A stretch of DNA of 64,000 nucleotides from Taklimakanibacter sp050246735 (GTDB taxonomy: Bacteria; Pseudomonadota; Alphaproteobacteria; Rhizobiales; Aestuariivirgaceae). The stretch lies in contig JBFWVM010000014.1 in the NCBI GenBank assembly GCA_050246735.1, positions 62,001-126,000 on the forward strand. The letters are read 5' to 3'. The notes below the pieces were generated by a model. That model ran no database searches. It was not told the DNA's origin and worked only from the letters and a program-made list of their open reading frames with translations. Of the stretch, positions 1 through 9,733 are shown piece by piece. Within the stretch, counting starts at the first letter, position 1, and each line of letters opens with the position of its first letter. Made by a program: the position numbers and the translations under genes.

Positions 1-61
1 CCCGCGCGTCCGGAAGGGTTTCCTTGATGAGGCGCTCGATCTCGGACGCGTTCATGGCCAT
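1..61 (-). CDS. BolA-family protein, N-terminal fragment (cut by window edge)
   Basis: Only the first 20 codons are present; they read MAMNASEIERLIKETLPDAR, which matches the start of the short BolA-family proteins that sit beside purL and a monothiol glutaredoxin gene in Hyphomicrobiales. Proteins of this family partner with glutaredoxins in iron-sulfur and iron sensing (family knowledge). The start lies 15 bases past the purL stop. An AAGGAG ribosome binding site overlaps the purL stop region, which suggests translational coupling in one operon. The function rests on this short stretch plus synteny, so it is likely but not certain. Confidence 0.7.
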   Translation of the reverse strand, partial: MAMNASEIERLIKETLPDAR

Positions 62-76
62 GCGGGGCTTACTCCT

Positions 77-2278
<2,202 letters not shown>

Positions 2279-2298
2279 GGTTTCGCTGCTCGGGACTC

Positions 2299-2360
2299 AA
2301 CGGGGAATAATTTCGAGAACAGGGAATAACAGGGAATAACAGGGAAAAAACAGGGAATTT
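2299..2360. repeat. Decanucleotide tandem repeat (AGGGAATAAC units) in the purL leader
   Basis: Copies of AGGGAATAAC start at 2321 and 2331, with decayed copies at 2341 and 2352 and a related GGGGAATAA at 2302. The array lies about 20-80 bases upstream of the purL start, so the purL message would carry repeated UUCCCUGUUA units. The rest of 2279-2533 shows no gene; it is more AT-rich than its surroundings. Whether the repeat is regulatory or only an intergenic repeat family is not visible from the sequence. Confidence 0.75.
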
Positions 2361-2533
2361 GCCGCGTGCTCCGATTAGGGCGAATCCCCCGCGAATTTTT
2401 CCACGATGAAAAAATCGGCCCCTGAACGACAGACGCCCGCAAGCTTGGCTCGCGGGCGCACATCATCCGATCCTGGAAATTCCCAAGTATCACAATTGTT
2501 GCGTGAAGTCAAGATTTTATCGAGCCCGTCAAA

Positions 2534-3182
2534 TCATAAGGCTGCGGAACGGCGGCCCAAGCGGCGGTCGATCGTGAGGAAGGCGATCCCCAGGAGAAGG
2601 AACAGCACGAAGATGAAGCCGGTATTGCGCAGCGCCGTGGGATAGCCGAGCTCCGCCGCATTCATGACCGGATTAGGGATACTCGCCGGTCAGAGCGCCC
2701 CGGACCAGGACATGGAGCGCGTAGCAGAAGGGGAGGGCCATCCAGCGGGGCAGATCGGCCAGGGACGCGCCGCCCTTGGGCACGAAGAAGATCCAATGGA
2801 TCAGGACCAGGGCCGGCATGACATAATGGAGCAGAAGATCGAGAAGGCGCATCAGGCCTTCCGGCGCCCAGAGCGCCTCGAGGATGGCGATGTAGATCAC
2901 GGCGACGACCAGCATGTAGAGCGTGACGGCCGTCTGAACCCCGGCCGAGCGGAAGAATGCGAAAGGCCGCGAAGCGCCGTCAAAGGCGCTCGCCGCGAGA
3001 CAGAGAACCGCCAGGACGTTGCTCAGGATGGTGAAGAAGCTGAAGAAGAAGACCAGAGAGCCCCAGACGCCGCGCCCGGCCGCCATGGACAGGGACATGG
3101 TCACGTAGAACTGGGTGACGAGCGCCGCCGCGCCAAGACCGCAGCCGGCCAGGGCGAGATATCTGCCGAACGAGGGCTTCAT
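2534..3182 (-). pseudogene. Pr6Pr-family membrane protein gene with a +1 frameshift
   Basis: The first frame (2673-3182) encodes 169 residues with about five hydrophobic segments and the HYVMPALVLIHWIFF region typical of the Pr6Pr (FAR-17a/AIG1-like) membrane family. It stops after GALTGEYP at a TAA. Shifting one base forward at that CCC-TAA continues as NPVMNAAELGYPTALRN, then a last membrane helix and TIDRRLGRR, ending at 2534. The joined product is about 215 residues, the expected family length. The 43-codon tail also has its own ATG at 2665. The disruption could be a real mutation, a sequencing error or programmed frameshifting. The biochemical role of the family is unknown to me. Confidence 0.75.
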
Positions 3183-3185
3183 GGC

Positions 3186-3824
3186 CTATGTCCCGACCGC
3201 GCGCTTCCACGCCGCGGTCGCTGAGATCCGCTCCCACCACCGGGCGACGCGCGGAAAGCCCGAGACCAGATCGCGGCCCTCTCCGGTCGCGAGGAAATAG
3301 CCGAAGACCGGCGCGGCGTGAAAGTCGGCAAGGGTGGGGAATTCGTCGGCCAGGAAGGCCTGGCGGCCCATCAGATGATGCAGCGCCTGCAGGTAGGTGC
3401 GGGCCCGCGGCAGGGCAGCCGCGACCCGGGCCTCGTCGGTGGCCTTGCCTTTCGAGGGGTTCCCGACGCGCTCGACATAGACGTCCCAGACCAGCGGGCG
3501 GTAGGCGTAGGAATCGGTCATCGACATGATCTGCGTCATGCGGGCGCGGCTTTCGGCCTGGACGGGCTGCAGCGCCGGACCCACGAACGCCTCGTCGACA
3601 TAGCGGTTGATCGCCGCCGTCTCATAGAGGACGAAGTCGCCGTGGCGGAGCGCCGGGATGCGCAGGAAAGGGTGCAGCCTGCGATAGGCGTCGAGGTCGG
3701 CGCCGGCCGAGAATATGTCGACGGGCTCGAGCGCGTAGCCGACGCCCTTGGCCTCGAGCGCCATCAGCACGGCGCGCACATAGACGCTGTAGCGGGCTCC
3801 GAAAAGGGTGACCTCGGCGCTCAC
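3186..3824 (-). CDS. Glutathione S-transferase family protein
   Basis: 212 residues. The N-terminal thioredoxin-like domain (about 1-80) contains VTLFGARYSVYVRAVLMALE and a YETAAINRYVDEAF segment matching the glutathione-binding ETAAI region. The C-terminal helical domain (about 90-205) contains TLADFHAAPVFGYF. Family members conjugate glutathione or act as thiol reductases; the substrate cannot be told. I chose the GTG at 3824, which overlaps the purQ stop as GTGA, because the frame before it belongs to purQ. The gene is probably translated together with purQ, an accessory insertion in the purine operon. Confidence 0.85.
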   Translation of the reverse strand: MSAEVTLFGARYSVYVRAVLMALEAKGVGYALEPVDIFSAGADLDAYRRLHPFLRIPALRHGDFVLYETAAINRYVDEAFVGPALQPVQAESRARMTQIMSMTDSYAYRPLVWDVYVERVGNPSKGKATDEARVAAALPRARTYLQALHHLMGRQAFLADEFPTLADFHAAPVFGYFLATGEGRDLVSGFPRVARWWERISATAAWKRAVGT

Positions 3825-4483
3825 GCGGCGAGCAGGCTTTCGAAGAGCGGCCGGCAATCGCTGCCGCCGTGGAGGGGCTCGATCATGTTCTCGGGATGCG
3901 GCATCATGCCGATGACGTTGCCGACCTCGTTCACGATGCCGGCGATGTCGTTTGTCGCACCGTTGGGATTGGTCGCCTCGGCGTAGCGGAAGACGATGCG
4001 GTTCTCCTCCTCGAGCGCCTTCAACGTCCCTGCGTCGCAGACATAGTTGCCTTCGCCATGGGCGACCGGGCAGCGCACGACGTCGCCCTGCTTCATGCGG
4101 TTGGTGAAGAAGGTGCGCGTGTTCTCCACCTTGAGCTTCACTTCGCGGCAGACGAATCTGAGGCCGGAATTGCGCAACAGCGCGCCCGGCAGGAGGCCGG
4201 CCTCGGTCAGGATCTGGAAGCCGTTGCACACGCCCAGGACCTTCAGCCCCTTCGCCGCCCCGGCGCGCACCTCGGCCATGATCGGCGAGCGCGCGGCGAT
4301 GGCGCCGCAGCGCAGATAGTCGCCATAGGAGAAGCCGCCCGGCAGGGCGACGAGATCGACCCTGGGGAGCGTCGTCTCGGTGTGCCAGACGATGACCGGC
4401 CTCACGCCGGTGACGGCTTCGAGGGCACGCGCCATGTCGCGCTCGCGGTTGATGCCGGGAAAGAGGATGACGGCCGATCTCAT
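3821..4483 (-). CDS. purQ: Phosphoribosylformylglycinamidine synthase I, glutaminase subunit (PurQ)
   Basis: 220 residues, the class-I glutamine amidotransferase subunit of FGAM synthase, which supplies ammonia to PurL. The nucleophile elbow GVCNGFQIL lies near residue 92, and the catalytic His/Glu region reads MMPHPENM near the C-terminus. The N-terminus RSAVILFPGINRERDM is typical. It would normally follow purS directly; here a plus-strand toxin-antitoxin module of about 760 bases separates the two, so purQ either needs its own promoter or transcription through the antisense module. Confident. Confidence 0.98.
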   Translation of the reverse strand: MRSAVILFPGINRERDMARALEAVTGVRPVIVWHTETTLPRVDLVALPGGFSYGDYLRCGAIAARSPIMAEVRAGAAKGLKVLGVCNGFQILTEAGLLPGALLRNSGLRFVCREVKLKVENTRTFFTNRMKQGDVVRCPVAHGEGNYVCDAGTLKALEEENRIVFRYAEATNPNGATNDIAGIVNEVGNVIGMMPHPENMIEPLHGGSDCRPLFESLLAA

Positions 4484-4572
4484 GGCGGTTGCGTTCTAGC
4501 CTTGCTGCCGGAAAGCCGCTGAATAGCGGGATTCATGTCTGTGAAAAAGCCTCTTTCGGAGACTTGTCCTCT

Positions 4573-4594
4573 TTTACATATGGGTGTATGTAAA
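4573..4594. promoter_or_regulatory. Inverted repeat, likely antitoxin operator
   Basis: TTTACATA at 4573-4580 and TATGTAAA at 4587-4594 form a perfect 8-bp inverted repeat around a 6-base spacer. It lies directly in front of the antitoxin start at 4599. Type II antitoxins commonly repress their own promoter through such palindromes (family knowledge), so an autoregulatory operator is the natural reading; binding is inferred. Confidence 0.65.
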
Positions 4595-4598
4595 TCAT

Positions 4599-4889
4599 AT
4601 GGCGCATATCAGCATTCGCGACCTGCAGAAGCTCTCCGGAGAGAAGATCCAGGCCCTGCCCGGACCGACGGCGGTGAAGTCCGGCGACCGGACCGTAGGG
4701 TTGCTGATCCCTCTCAAGGCCGCCGATCCCGATCGGATGGCCGCCATTCTCATGCGCGCCGAAGCCTTGGCCAAGGGACGCGATCATGCCGCGGATGATG
4801 CCGCGCTGGCACAGTTCGGCGATGTCGATCCCGTCAATTGGTCGGTGGAGGCGGTACGCGCGCTCATGGCAGAGCACTCCAAGAAGTGA
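4599..4889 (+). CDS. Antitoxin of a PIN-type toxin-antitoxin pair
   Basis: 96 residues from the ATG at 4599; an in-frame GTG at 4584 would add five residues but lies in the palindrome. The N-terminus (ISIRDLQKLSGEKIQALPG) looks like a short DNA-binding antitoxin domain, and the C-terminal part (DPVNWSVEAVRALMAEH) is acidic and probably wraps the toxin. The gene overlaps the next one by four bases (GTGA), and the inverted repeat just upstream fits autoregulation. It runs antisense to the purine operon. The exact antitoxin family is not certain; the assignment rests mainly on the partner and layout. Confidence 0.7.
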   Translation: MAHISIRDLQKLSGEKIQALPGPTAVKSGDRTVGLLIPLKAADPDRMAAILMRAEALAKGRDHAADDAALAQFGDVDPVNWSVEAVRALMAEHSKK

Positions 4890-5335
4890 AGGCGCCCACC
4901 CCAACGATCGTGCTGGATGCGGCGATATTTGTGGCGGCTGCCCGGGGCAGGAGTTCCGGCGCGATCATCGAGGCACAGCGCAATGCCGTGCTTGTGACTA
5001 CCGACCGGGTCGTCCAGGAGGCACGCCGGCGTATCGAGCTCGGTTTGAAGCGGCCGGAGCTGTTGGCCATCATCGACGCGCTGACCAACGCGATGACTGT
5101 CGTGCCCGTCGCCACGCTGACTCCATTGATGGCTCGCAGCGAAACCTCGCTGCGCGAAGCCGTTGCGAGCCGCAACGGGTCGACCAAGGACGCTCATGTG
5201 CTCGCGCTGGCCTGGGACGCCGATGCCGATATCTGGACGACCGACCGTGATTTCGCCGGCACGGGGGTCGCCACATGGTCGACGCCCAATCTCATGCGCA
5301 GACTCGCCGAGGCCGTCAGTGATCGGGCCTCCTAG
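4886..5335 (+). CDS. PIN-domain ribonuclease toxin (VapC-like)
   Basis: 149 residues. The PIN fold is shown by the first acidic residue in IVLDAAIF (Asp11), a middle TTDRVVQEARRR helix, and the C-terminal acidic cluster KDAHVLALAWDADADIWTTDRDF. PIN toxins are Mg-dependent RNases that cut tRNA or rRNA (family knowledge). The GTG start at 4886 overlaps the antitoxin stop. Its TAG stop (5333-5335) is shifted one base from the convergent purS stop (5332-5334 on the other strand), so the module ends exactly against purS. The target RNA is unknown. Confidence 0.8.
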   Translation: MKAPTPTIVLDAAIFVAAARGRSSGAIIEAQRNAVLVTTDRVVQEARRRIELGLKRPELLAIIDALTNAMTVVPVATLTPLMARSETSLREAVASRNGSTKDAHVLALAWDADADIWTTDRDFAGTGVATWSTPNLMRRLAEAVSDRAS

Positions 5336-5571
5336 GCGAGCTCGATCTCGTAATTCTCGATGACGGTGTTGGCGAGAAGCCTGCGGCAGATCTCGTCGAG
5401 CTCGGCCCTGGCCTTCGACCTGTCCGCGCTCTCGAGGTCGATCTCGAAATACTTGCCCTGGCGCACATGCCCGATGCCGGTGAAGCCGAGAGAGCCGAGC
5501 GCGCCCTCGATCGCCTTGCCCTGCGGGTCGAGCACGCCGTTCTTCAACGTGACCTTGATCCTGGCTTTCAT
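5332..5571 (-). CDS. purS: Phosphoribosylformylglycinamidine synthase subunit PurS
   Basis: 79 residues. PurS is the small bridging subunit that lets PurQ and PurL form the active FGAM synthase complex. The sequence KARIKVTLKNGVLDPQGKA, the GIGHVRQGKYFEIDL strand and the LLANTVIENYEIEL ending are characteristic. It lies downstream of purC with a 47-base gap. Its stop codon is nested against the stop of the convergent PIN toxin gene, so purS transcription runs into the toxin gene antisense. Confident. Confidence 0.97.
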   Translation of the reverse strand: MKARIKVTLKNGVLDPQGKAIEGALGSLGFTGIGHVRQGKYFEIDLESADRSKARAELDEICRRLLANTVIENYEIELA

Positions 5572-5618
5572 GGCTCCTCGCACATCTCGTGCCGCCTTCC
5601 CCGCATGGGGAAGGACGA

Positions 5619-6392
5619 TCAATCGCTCTTCACGAGCTGCGGACGGGACCGCTCGGGCTCGGCCAGCTCCGGCATGATCCCCAGGCGCCTGGCCACTTCC
5701 TGATAGGCCTCGACGAGGCCGCCCATGTCGCGGCGAAAACGGTCCTTGTCGAGCTTGTCCTGGGTCTTGATGTCCCACAGGCGGCAGGAATCCGGGCTGA
5801 TCTCGTCGGCCAGCACGATGCGCATCATGTCGTTCTCATAGAGGCGGCCGAACTCGACCTTGAAATCGACCAGCTTGATGCCGATGCCGAGGAAGAGGCC
5901 GGACATGAAATCGTTGATGCGGATGGCGAGATGCATCATGTCGTCGATCTCCTGGGGCGTCGCCCAGTTGAACGCGGTGATGTGCTCTTCCGACACCATC
6001 GGATCGTTGAGCTCGTCCTTCTTGTAGTAGAATTCGATGATGGAGCGGGGAAGGGCGGTGCCTTCCTCGATGCCGAGGCGCTTGGCGAGGGAGCCCGCGG
6101 CGACATTGCGCACGACGACCTCGAGCGGGATGATCTCGACCTCGCGGACGAGCTGCTCGCGCATGTTGAGGCGCTTGAGGAAATGGGTCGGCAGGCCGAG
6201 CTCGTTGAGCCTCGAGAAGATCATCTCCGAGATGCGGTTGTTGAGCACGCCCTTGCCGTCGATGACGGCCTTCTTCTGGGCGTTGAAGGCGGTCGCGTCG
6301 TCCTTGTAGTGAACGATCAGGGTTCCGGGCTCGGGCCCTTCATACAGGATCTTGGCCTTGCCCTCGTAAATGCGGGTGCGCCTGGTGTTCAT
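5619..6392 (-). CDS. purC: SAICAR synthetase (PurC)
   Basis: Ligates aspartate to CAIR in purine synthesis. About 257 residues from the ATG at 6392. This start is preferred because a TGAGGA ribosome binding site lies nine bases before it, while the earlier in-frame ATG at 6407 falls within that site. Motifs: RRTRIYEGKAKILYEG (nucleotide-binding start), VRNVAAGSLAKRLG, LVDFKVEFG and DEISPDSCRLWD. It leads the purC-purS-purQ group and is divergent from the zeta-subunit gene, a layout conserved in Hyphomicrobiales. Confident. Confidence 0.98.
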   Translation of the reverse strand: MNTRRTRIYEGKAKILYEGPEPGTLIVHYKDDATAFNAQKKAVIDGKGVLNNRISEMIFSRLNELGLPTHFLKRLNMREQLVREVEIIPLEVVVRNVAAGSLAKRLGIEEGTALPRSIIEFYYKKDELNDPMVSEEHITAFNWATPQEIDDMMHLAIRINDFMSGLFLGIGIKLVDFKVEFGRLYENDMMRIVLADEISPDSCRLWDIKTQDKLDKDRFRRDMGGLVEAYQEVARRLGIMPELAEPERSRPQLVKSD

Positions 6393-6576
6393 ATTCACAA
6401 TCCTCATCCAGAAAACCCCTGTTGCCCTCGCAAATTACGTCCGCAAGGGGGACCTGTGCCACCAATATCGAGAAGTTATGCGACTCAAAGTCTGCCGCCA
6501 TGACTCCGAACATAGTGCCTGCGGGTGCGCCGCACAATGGACTGGAGCGCAGCCATCTAGCGCGGCCGGCACGGTT

Positions 6577-6594
6577 AATCAAGCGCGGTTGATT
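6577..6594. promoter_or_regulatory. Small inverted repeat in the purC / zeta-subunit divergent region
   Basis: AATCAA (6577-6582) and TTGATT (6589-6594) form 6-bp arms around GCGCGG. The site lies in the roughly 270-base divergent region (6393-6665) that must hold the promoters of purC and the zeta-subunit gene. It may be a regulator site, but arms this short arise easily by chance. Nothing else is recognised in the region. Confidence 0.3.
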
Positions 6595-6665
6595 TGGGAC
6601 CCCGCAGTCGCTATCTGATCCGCCACCGGCTTTTTTGAGGCCCAACTACCAGGGGAGAGAGCGGA

Positions 6666-6989
6666 ATGACGACTTTCGACAAGCGCCAGGAAGGTTTCGA
6701 GCGGAAATTCGCCCTCGACGAGGAAATGAGGTTCCGGGCCAATGCGCGGCGCAACAGGCTCCTGGGGCAATGGGCCGCGGAAAAGCTGGGTCTCAGCGGC
6801 ACCGAGGCGGAAGTCTATGCCAAATCGGTGGTCGCCGCGGATTTCGAGGAGGCCGGCGACGACGACGTGTTCCGCAAGGTCCGCAAGGATTTCGACGCCA
6901 AGGGCGTCGAGCAGTCCGACCACCAGATCCGCCGCACGATGGACGAGCTCCTCGGCAAGGCGATCCAGCAGCTGCAAGCCGAAGCCTGA
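6666..6989 (+). CDS. F1-ATPase zeta subunit (DUF1476), ATP hydrolysis inhibitor
   Basis: 107 residues, mostly helical and charged. The N-terminal stretch MTTFDKRQEGFERKFALDEE and the NRLLGQWAAEKLGLSG segment are diagnostic of DUF1476. This alphaproteobacterial subunit inhibits F1 ATP hydrolysis, acting from the cytoplasmic side of F1Fo through its N-terminus (family knowledge). A GGGGAGAG ribosome binding site precedes the ATG. The position divergent from purC is the family's usual one. Confident in the family; inhibition by this particular copy is inferred. Confidence 0.92.
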   Translation: MTTFDKRQEGFERKFALDEEMRFRANARRNRLLGQWAAEKLGLSGTEAEVYAKSVVAADFEEAGDDDVFRKVRKDFDAKGVEQSDHQIRRTMDELLGKAIQQLQAEA

Positions 6990-7008
6990 GGCCCCGGATC
7001 GGGACATC

Positions 7009-7776
7009 ATGAGCGTCGATCTGAGAGCGCGGCTCGCCAGGCCGGAACCCTTCTATTTCAGCTGGATGACCCTGCCGGGCGCAATTGTCGCAGGGCAGGT
7101 GGCGAGGCTTCCCTACGAGGCCGTATGCATCGACATGCAGCACGGCCTCGCGGGCTTCACCGACGTGGCCGCCATGTCGCCAGCGATCACGGCCGCGGGG
7201 AAGCCGCTCGTCCTGCGCATCCTGTGGAACGATCCGGGCCTCGTCGGCCAGGCTCTCGACGCCGGGGCGTCCGCGGTCATAGCACCCATGGTCAATACGC
7301 CGGCCCAGGCCCAGGCGCTGGTCAAGGCGGCGAAATATGCGCCCGCCGGCATGCGCAGCTGGGGCGGCTATGCCGCCGTCCAGGCGGCGGGCCTGGTGCC
7401 GGGCGACTATCTGAAGGAAGCCAACCGCCGGACCCTCGTCTTCGCCATGATCGAGACCGAGGAGGCGCTCGGCAATCTCGACCGGATCGCCGCCACGCCG
7501 GGTCTCGACGGCCTGTTCGTCGGCCCCAACGACCTGTCGATCTCGCTGGGCTTCGGCCTGGGCAAGGACCTCAGGATCCCCAAGCTCGAAGCGGCGATCA
7601 AGTCGGTCGCCGCCGCCGCCCGGAAGAACGCGTTGGTGGCCGGCGCCTTCGGCGGCACGCCCGAGAACTGCGCCTTCTTCGCCGGACACGGCTTCACCTT
7701 CATCGCCGCGGCCACCGACGTCGGCCTCCTGACGGCCGGCGCCAAGGCGATGCAGGACCAGCTCGGGCGTATTTGA
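7009..7776 (+). CDS. HpcH/HpaI-family aldolase
   Basis: 255 residues, a class II (metal-dependent) pyruvate-type aldolase of the HpcH/HpaI family. Visible family motifs are CIDMQHGLAGFTD (metal and substrate loop), LVLRILWND (catalytic Arg), FAMIETEEAL (metal-binding Glu) and GLFVGPNDLSISLG (metal-binding Asp). Members cleave 2-keto-3-deoxy or 4-hydroxy-2-oxo acids to pyruvate and an aldehyde; the substrate here cannot be told. The gene starts 19 bases after the zeta-subunit gene, so cotranscription is likely but a functional tie is not obvious. Confidence 0.88.
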   Translation: MSVDLRARLARPEPFYFSWMTLPGAIVAGQVARLPYEAVCIDMQHGLAGFTDVAAMSPAITAAGKPLVLRILWNDPGLVGQALDAGASAVIAPMVNTPAQAQALVKAAKYAPAGMRSWGGYAAVQAAGLVPGDYLKEANRRTLVFAMIETEEALGNLDRIAATPGLDGLFVGPNDLSISLGFGLGKDLRIPKLEAAIKSVAAAARKNALVAGAFGGTPENCAFFAGHGFTFIAAATDVGLLTAGAKAMQDQLGRI

Positions 7777-7853
7777 CGGCCTTCCGAATAATGTCCAAAC
7801 TCGTCCTTTTGATGTGTCGAGCACGTTAAGTCACGCCGGCAAGAGAGCCACCC

Positions 7854-9092
7854 ATGGACCAGATGACCCCCCTGACCGCCAGGCGCGACGAGATCCTGGA
7901 CCGCATCGTCGACATCTGCCTGAGCGCCGGTCCGATCGCGGCGCAGACCGACAAGTATTTCACCAACACCTCGCGCATCGTGAAGGCCAACGGCGATTCC
8001 GAGGTGACCTTCGCGGTCTTCATGCGCCGGCGCGTCGTGGCGGCGCTCGAGCCCACCATCCGCGTCGTCAACCGCCTGGTGCCGAGCGCGAAGGTGAGGC
8101 GCTTCTTCGACGAGGGCGATCTGGTGCCCTCGGAGATGAAGCTGATGGAGATCACCGGCTCCATGGCGCAGCTCTCCGAAATCGAGACGCTGCTGCTGCA
8201 GAAGACCGGCTTTCCCTGCGTGTCGGCCAACAACGCCTATGAGATGTGCCGCGCCATACCGAGCGCCGGCTTCATGGACATGCATGCGCGCCATGCGAGC
8301 GGCGCCGAGATGAACATCCTCGCCGCCTATGGCGCGGCGATCGGCAGCGAAGCGGCGCGGCGCGCCGATCCCAAGGTCAAAGGCTTCATCGGCTCGTCGC
8401 AGGATCTGACGGCCCCCCTGTTCGGCGCCGAGGCCGGGATGGGCACGATGCCGCACGCGCTCGTCGGCTATACCGGCGGGGACGTGCTGGACGCGATGAA
8501 GCTCTTCAACGCGACGATCCCGGAAGCCGCGACGCTCGTGGCGCTCGTCGACTATACGGGCGAGGAGATCACCGACGCGCTGCGCTGCGCCAAGTGGTTC
8601 TATGACGAGGAAAAACTGCATCTCAGGGGCAAGAGCTTCGGGATCAGGATCGACACGCATGGCGGACGCTTCGCCGAGGGCCTCGATTACGAGAAGTCGG
8701 TCGAGCGGGTGGGGCAGTGGCTCGGCGTCTCGGGCGAATACAACATCGTCGAGCAGGTCCTGGGCGGACGCGCCTTCCAGCTCGATCCCGGCAACATCCT
8801 GGTCGACAAGGTGCGCCGCATCCTGTTCGGCAAGGGCGTGTCGGTCGCCTCGATCATCCATGCCCGTCTCGCCTTGGACGAGGCCGGCTACCGGGACGCC
8901 CAGATCGTTGGCTCCTCCGGCTTCGATCCGCAGAAGTGCCAGGTGATGGGCGCGGCCAAGGCGCCGCTCGATATCGTCGGCACCGGAAGCTTCCTGCCGG
9001 CCACCCTTTCCGAGACCTATGCCACCGCCGACATCATCGCCTATGACGGCACGCGGCGGGTCAAGGTCGGCCGGGAATTCCTGTTCGACTGA
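7854..9092 (+). CDS. Nicotinate phosphoribosyltransferase-like protein
   Basis: 412 residues of the type-II phosphoribosyltransferase (NAPRTase/QAPRTase) fold. Supporting segments are TDKYFTNTSRIV near the N-terminus, DMHARHASGAEMN, GIRIDTHGGRFAEGLDYEKS in the middle and IVGSSGFDPQKCQVMGAAKAPLDIVGTGSFLP near the end, which resemble the phosphate-binding and active-site regions of NAPRTase. The canonical enzyme makes nicotinate mononucleotide in NAD salvage. The sequence differs from the housekeeping PncB I would expect in this order, so it may be a second or specialised copy. A GGCAAGAGAGCC region precedes the ATG. Confidence 0.75.
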   Translation: MDQMTPLTARRDEILDRIVDICLSAGPIAAQTDKYFTNTSRIVKANGDSEVTFAVFMRRRVVAALEPTIRVVNRLVPSAKVRRFFDEGDLVPSEMKLMEITGSMAQLSEIETLLLQKTGFPCVSANNAYEMCRAIPSAGFMDMHARHASGAEMNILAAYGAAIGSEAARRADPKVKGFIGSSQDLTAPLFGAEAGMGTMPHALVGYTGGDVLDAMKLFNATIPEAATLVALVDYTGEEITDALRCAKWFYDEEKLHLRGKSFGIRIDTHGGRFAEGLDYEKSVERVGQWLGVSGEYNIVEQVLGGRAFQLDPGNILVDKVRRILFGKGVSVASIIHARLALDEAGYRDAQIVGSSGFDPQKCQVMGAAKAPLDIVGTGSFLPATLSETYATADIIAYDGTRRVKVGREFLFD

Positions 9093-9278
9093 TTGCCGGC
9101 GGACGCGCGGCCCAAGACCGGATTCCCGCCCGCGTCTTAAACATATACCCGCAGATTTGATGCATTCCGCATGGTTATGGCTTAGGAATAATCACGCCGA
9201 CGTGAAGGATAGGCCTGTTGAAGACTATGGCCTGGTTATGCTTTCCTATCACGGCTGAGATTGTCGAGGGTTGGTACC

Positions 9279-9719
9279 ATGCGTAACGGATTTCTCCGCA
9301 AGGCGGTGCTCCTTGCCGCCGCAGGCCTCCTGAGCCTGCTCATGACAGCGGCCGCCGAGGCCAAGGTCGCGATCAGGATCGACATATCCCGCCAGACCAT
9401 GTCGGTCATGGTCGATGGCTGGCATTATGCGGACTGGCGCGTGTCGACGGCCCGGAGAGGCTACTGGACGCCGCGCGGCGCCTTCCGGCCGTATATGCTG
9501 AAGCGCATGCATTACTCGCGCAAATACGACAACTCGCCCATGCCGTATTCGATCTTCTTCAAGGGCGGCTATGCCATTCACGGCACCGGCCATGTGCGCT
9601 CCCTCGGCCGCCCGGCCTCGCATGGCTGCATCCGCCTGGCGACCGGCAACGCGGCCAAGCTCTACAGGCTCGTGCGCCAGCACGGAAAGGGCGGCACCCG
9701 CATCGTCATCGTCAACTGA
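9279..9719 (+). CDS. Exported L,D-transpeptidase (YkuD-type)
   Basis: 146 residues. An N-terminal signal peptide (RKAVLLAAAGLLSLLMTAAAEA) is followed directly by a compact catalytic domain with the YkuD signature HGTGHVRSLGRPASHGCIRL; the nucleophile is Cys117 with His115 just before it. Enzymes of this family make 3-3 cross-links in peptidoglycan or attach proteins to it, in the periplasm. The ATG at 9279 with a GAGGG site eight bases upstream is preferred to the TTG at 9261. The preceding 9093-9278 shows no other feature. The gene is monocistronic and converges on purB. Confidence 0.92.
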   Translation: MRNGFLRKAVLLAAAGLLSLLMTAAAEAKVAIRIDISRQTMSVMVDGWHYADWRVSTARRGYWTPRGAFRPYMLKRMHYSRKYDNSPMPYSIFFKGGYAIHGTGHVRSLGRPASHGCIRLATGNAAKLYRLVRQHGKGGTRIVIVN

Positions 9720-9733
9720 GCCGCCGCGGCTCA
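9717..9733. other. Short stem made from the two convergent stop codons
   Basis: TGAGCCG at 9717-9723 and CGGCTCA at 9727-9733 form a perfect 7-bp stem with a 3-base loop; its ends are the stop codons of the L,D-transpeptidase gene and of purB. There is no T-run on either side, so it is at best a weak bidirectional terminator. Confidence 0.35.

Noticed and set aside
6393..6407. ATG at 6407 as the purC start
   Set aside because: The TGAGGA ribosome binding site for the ATG at 6392 lies inside the codons of the earlier start.
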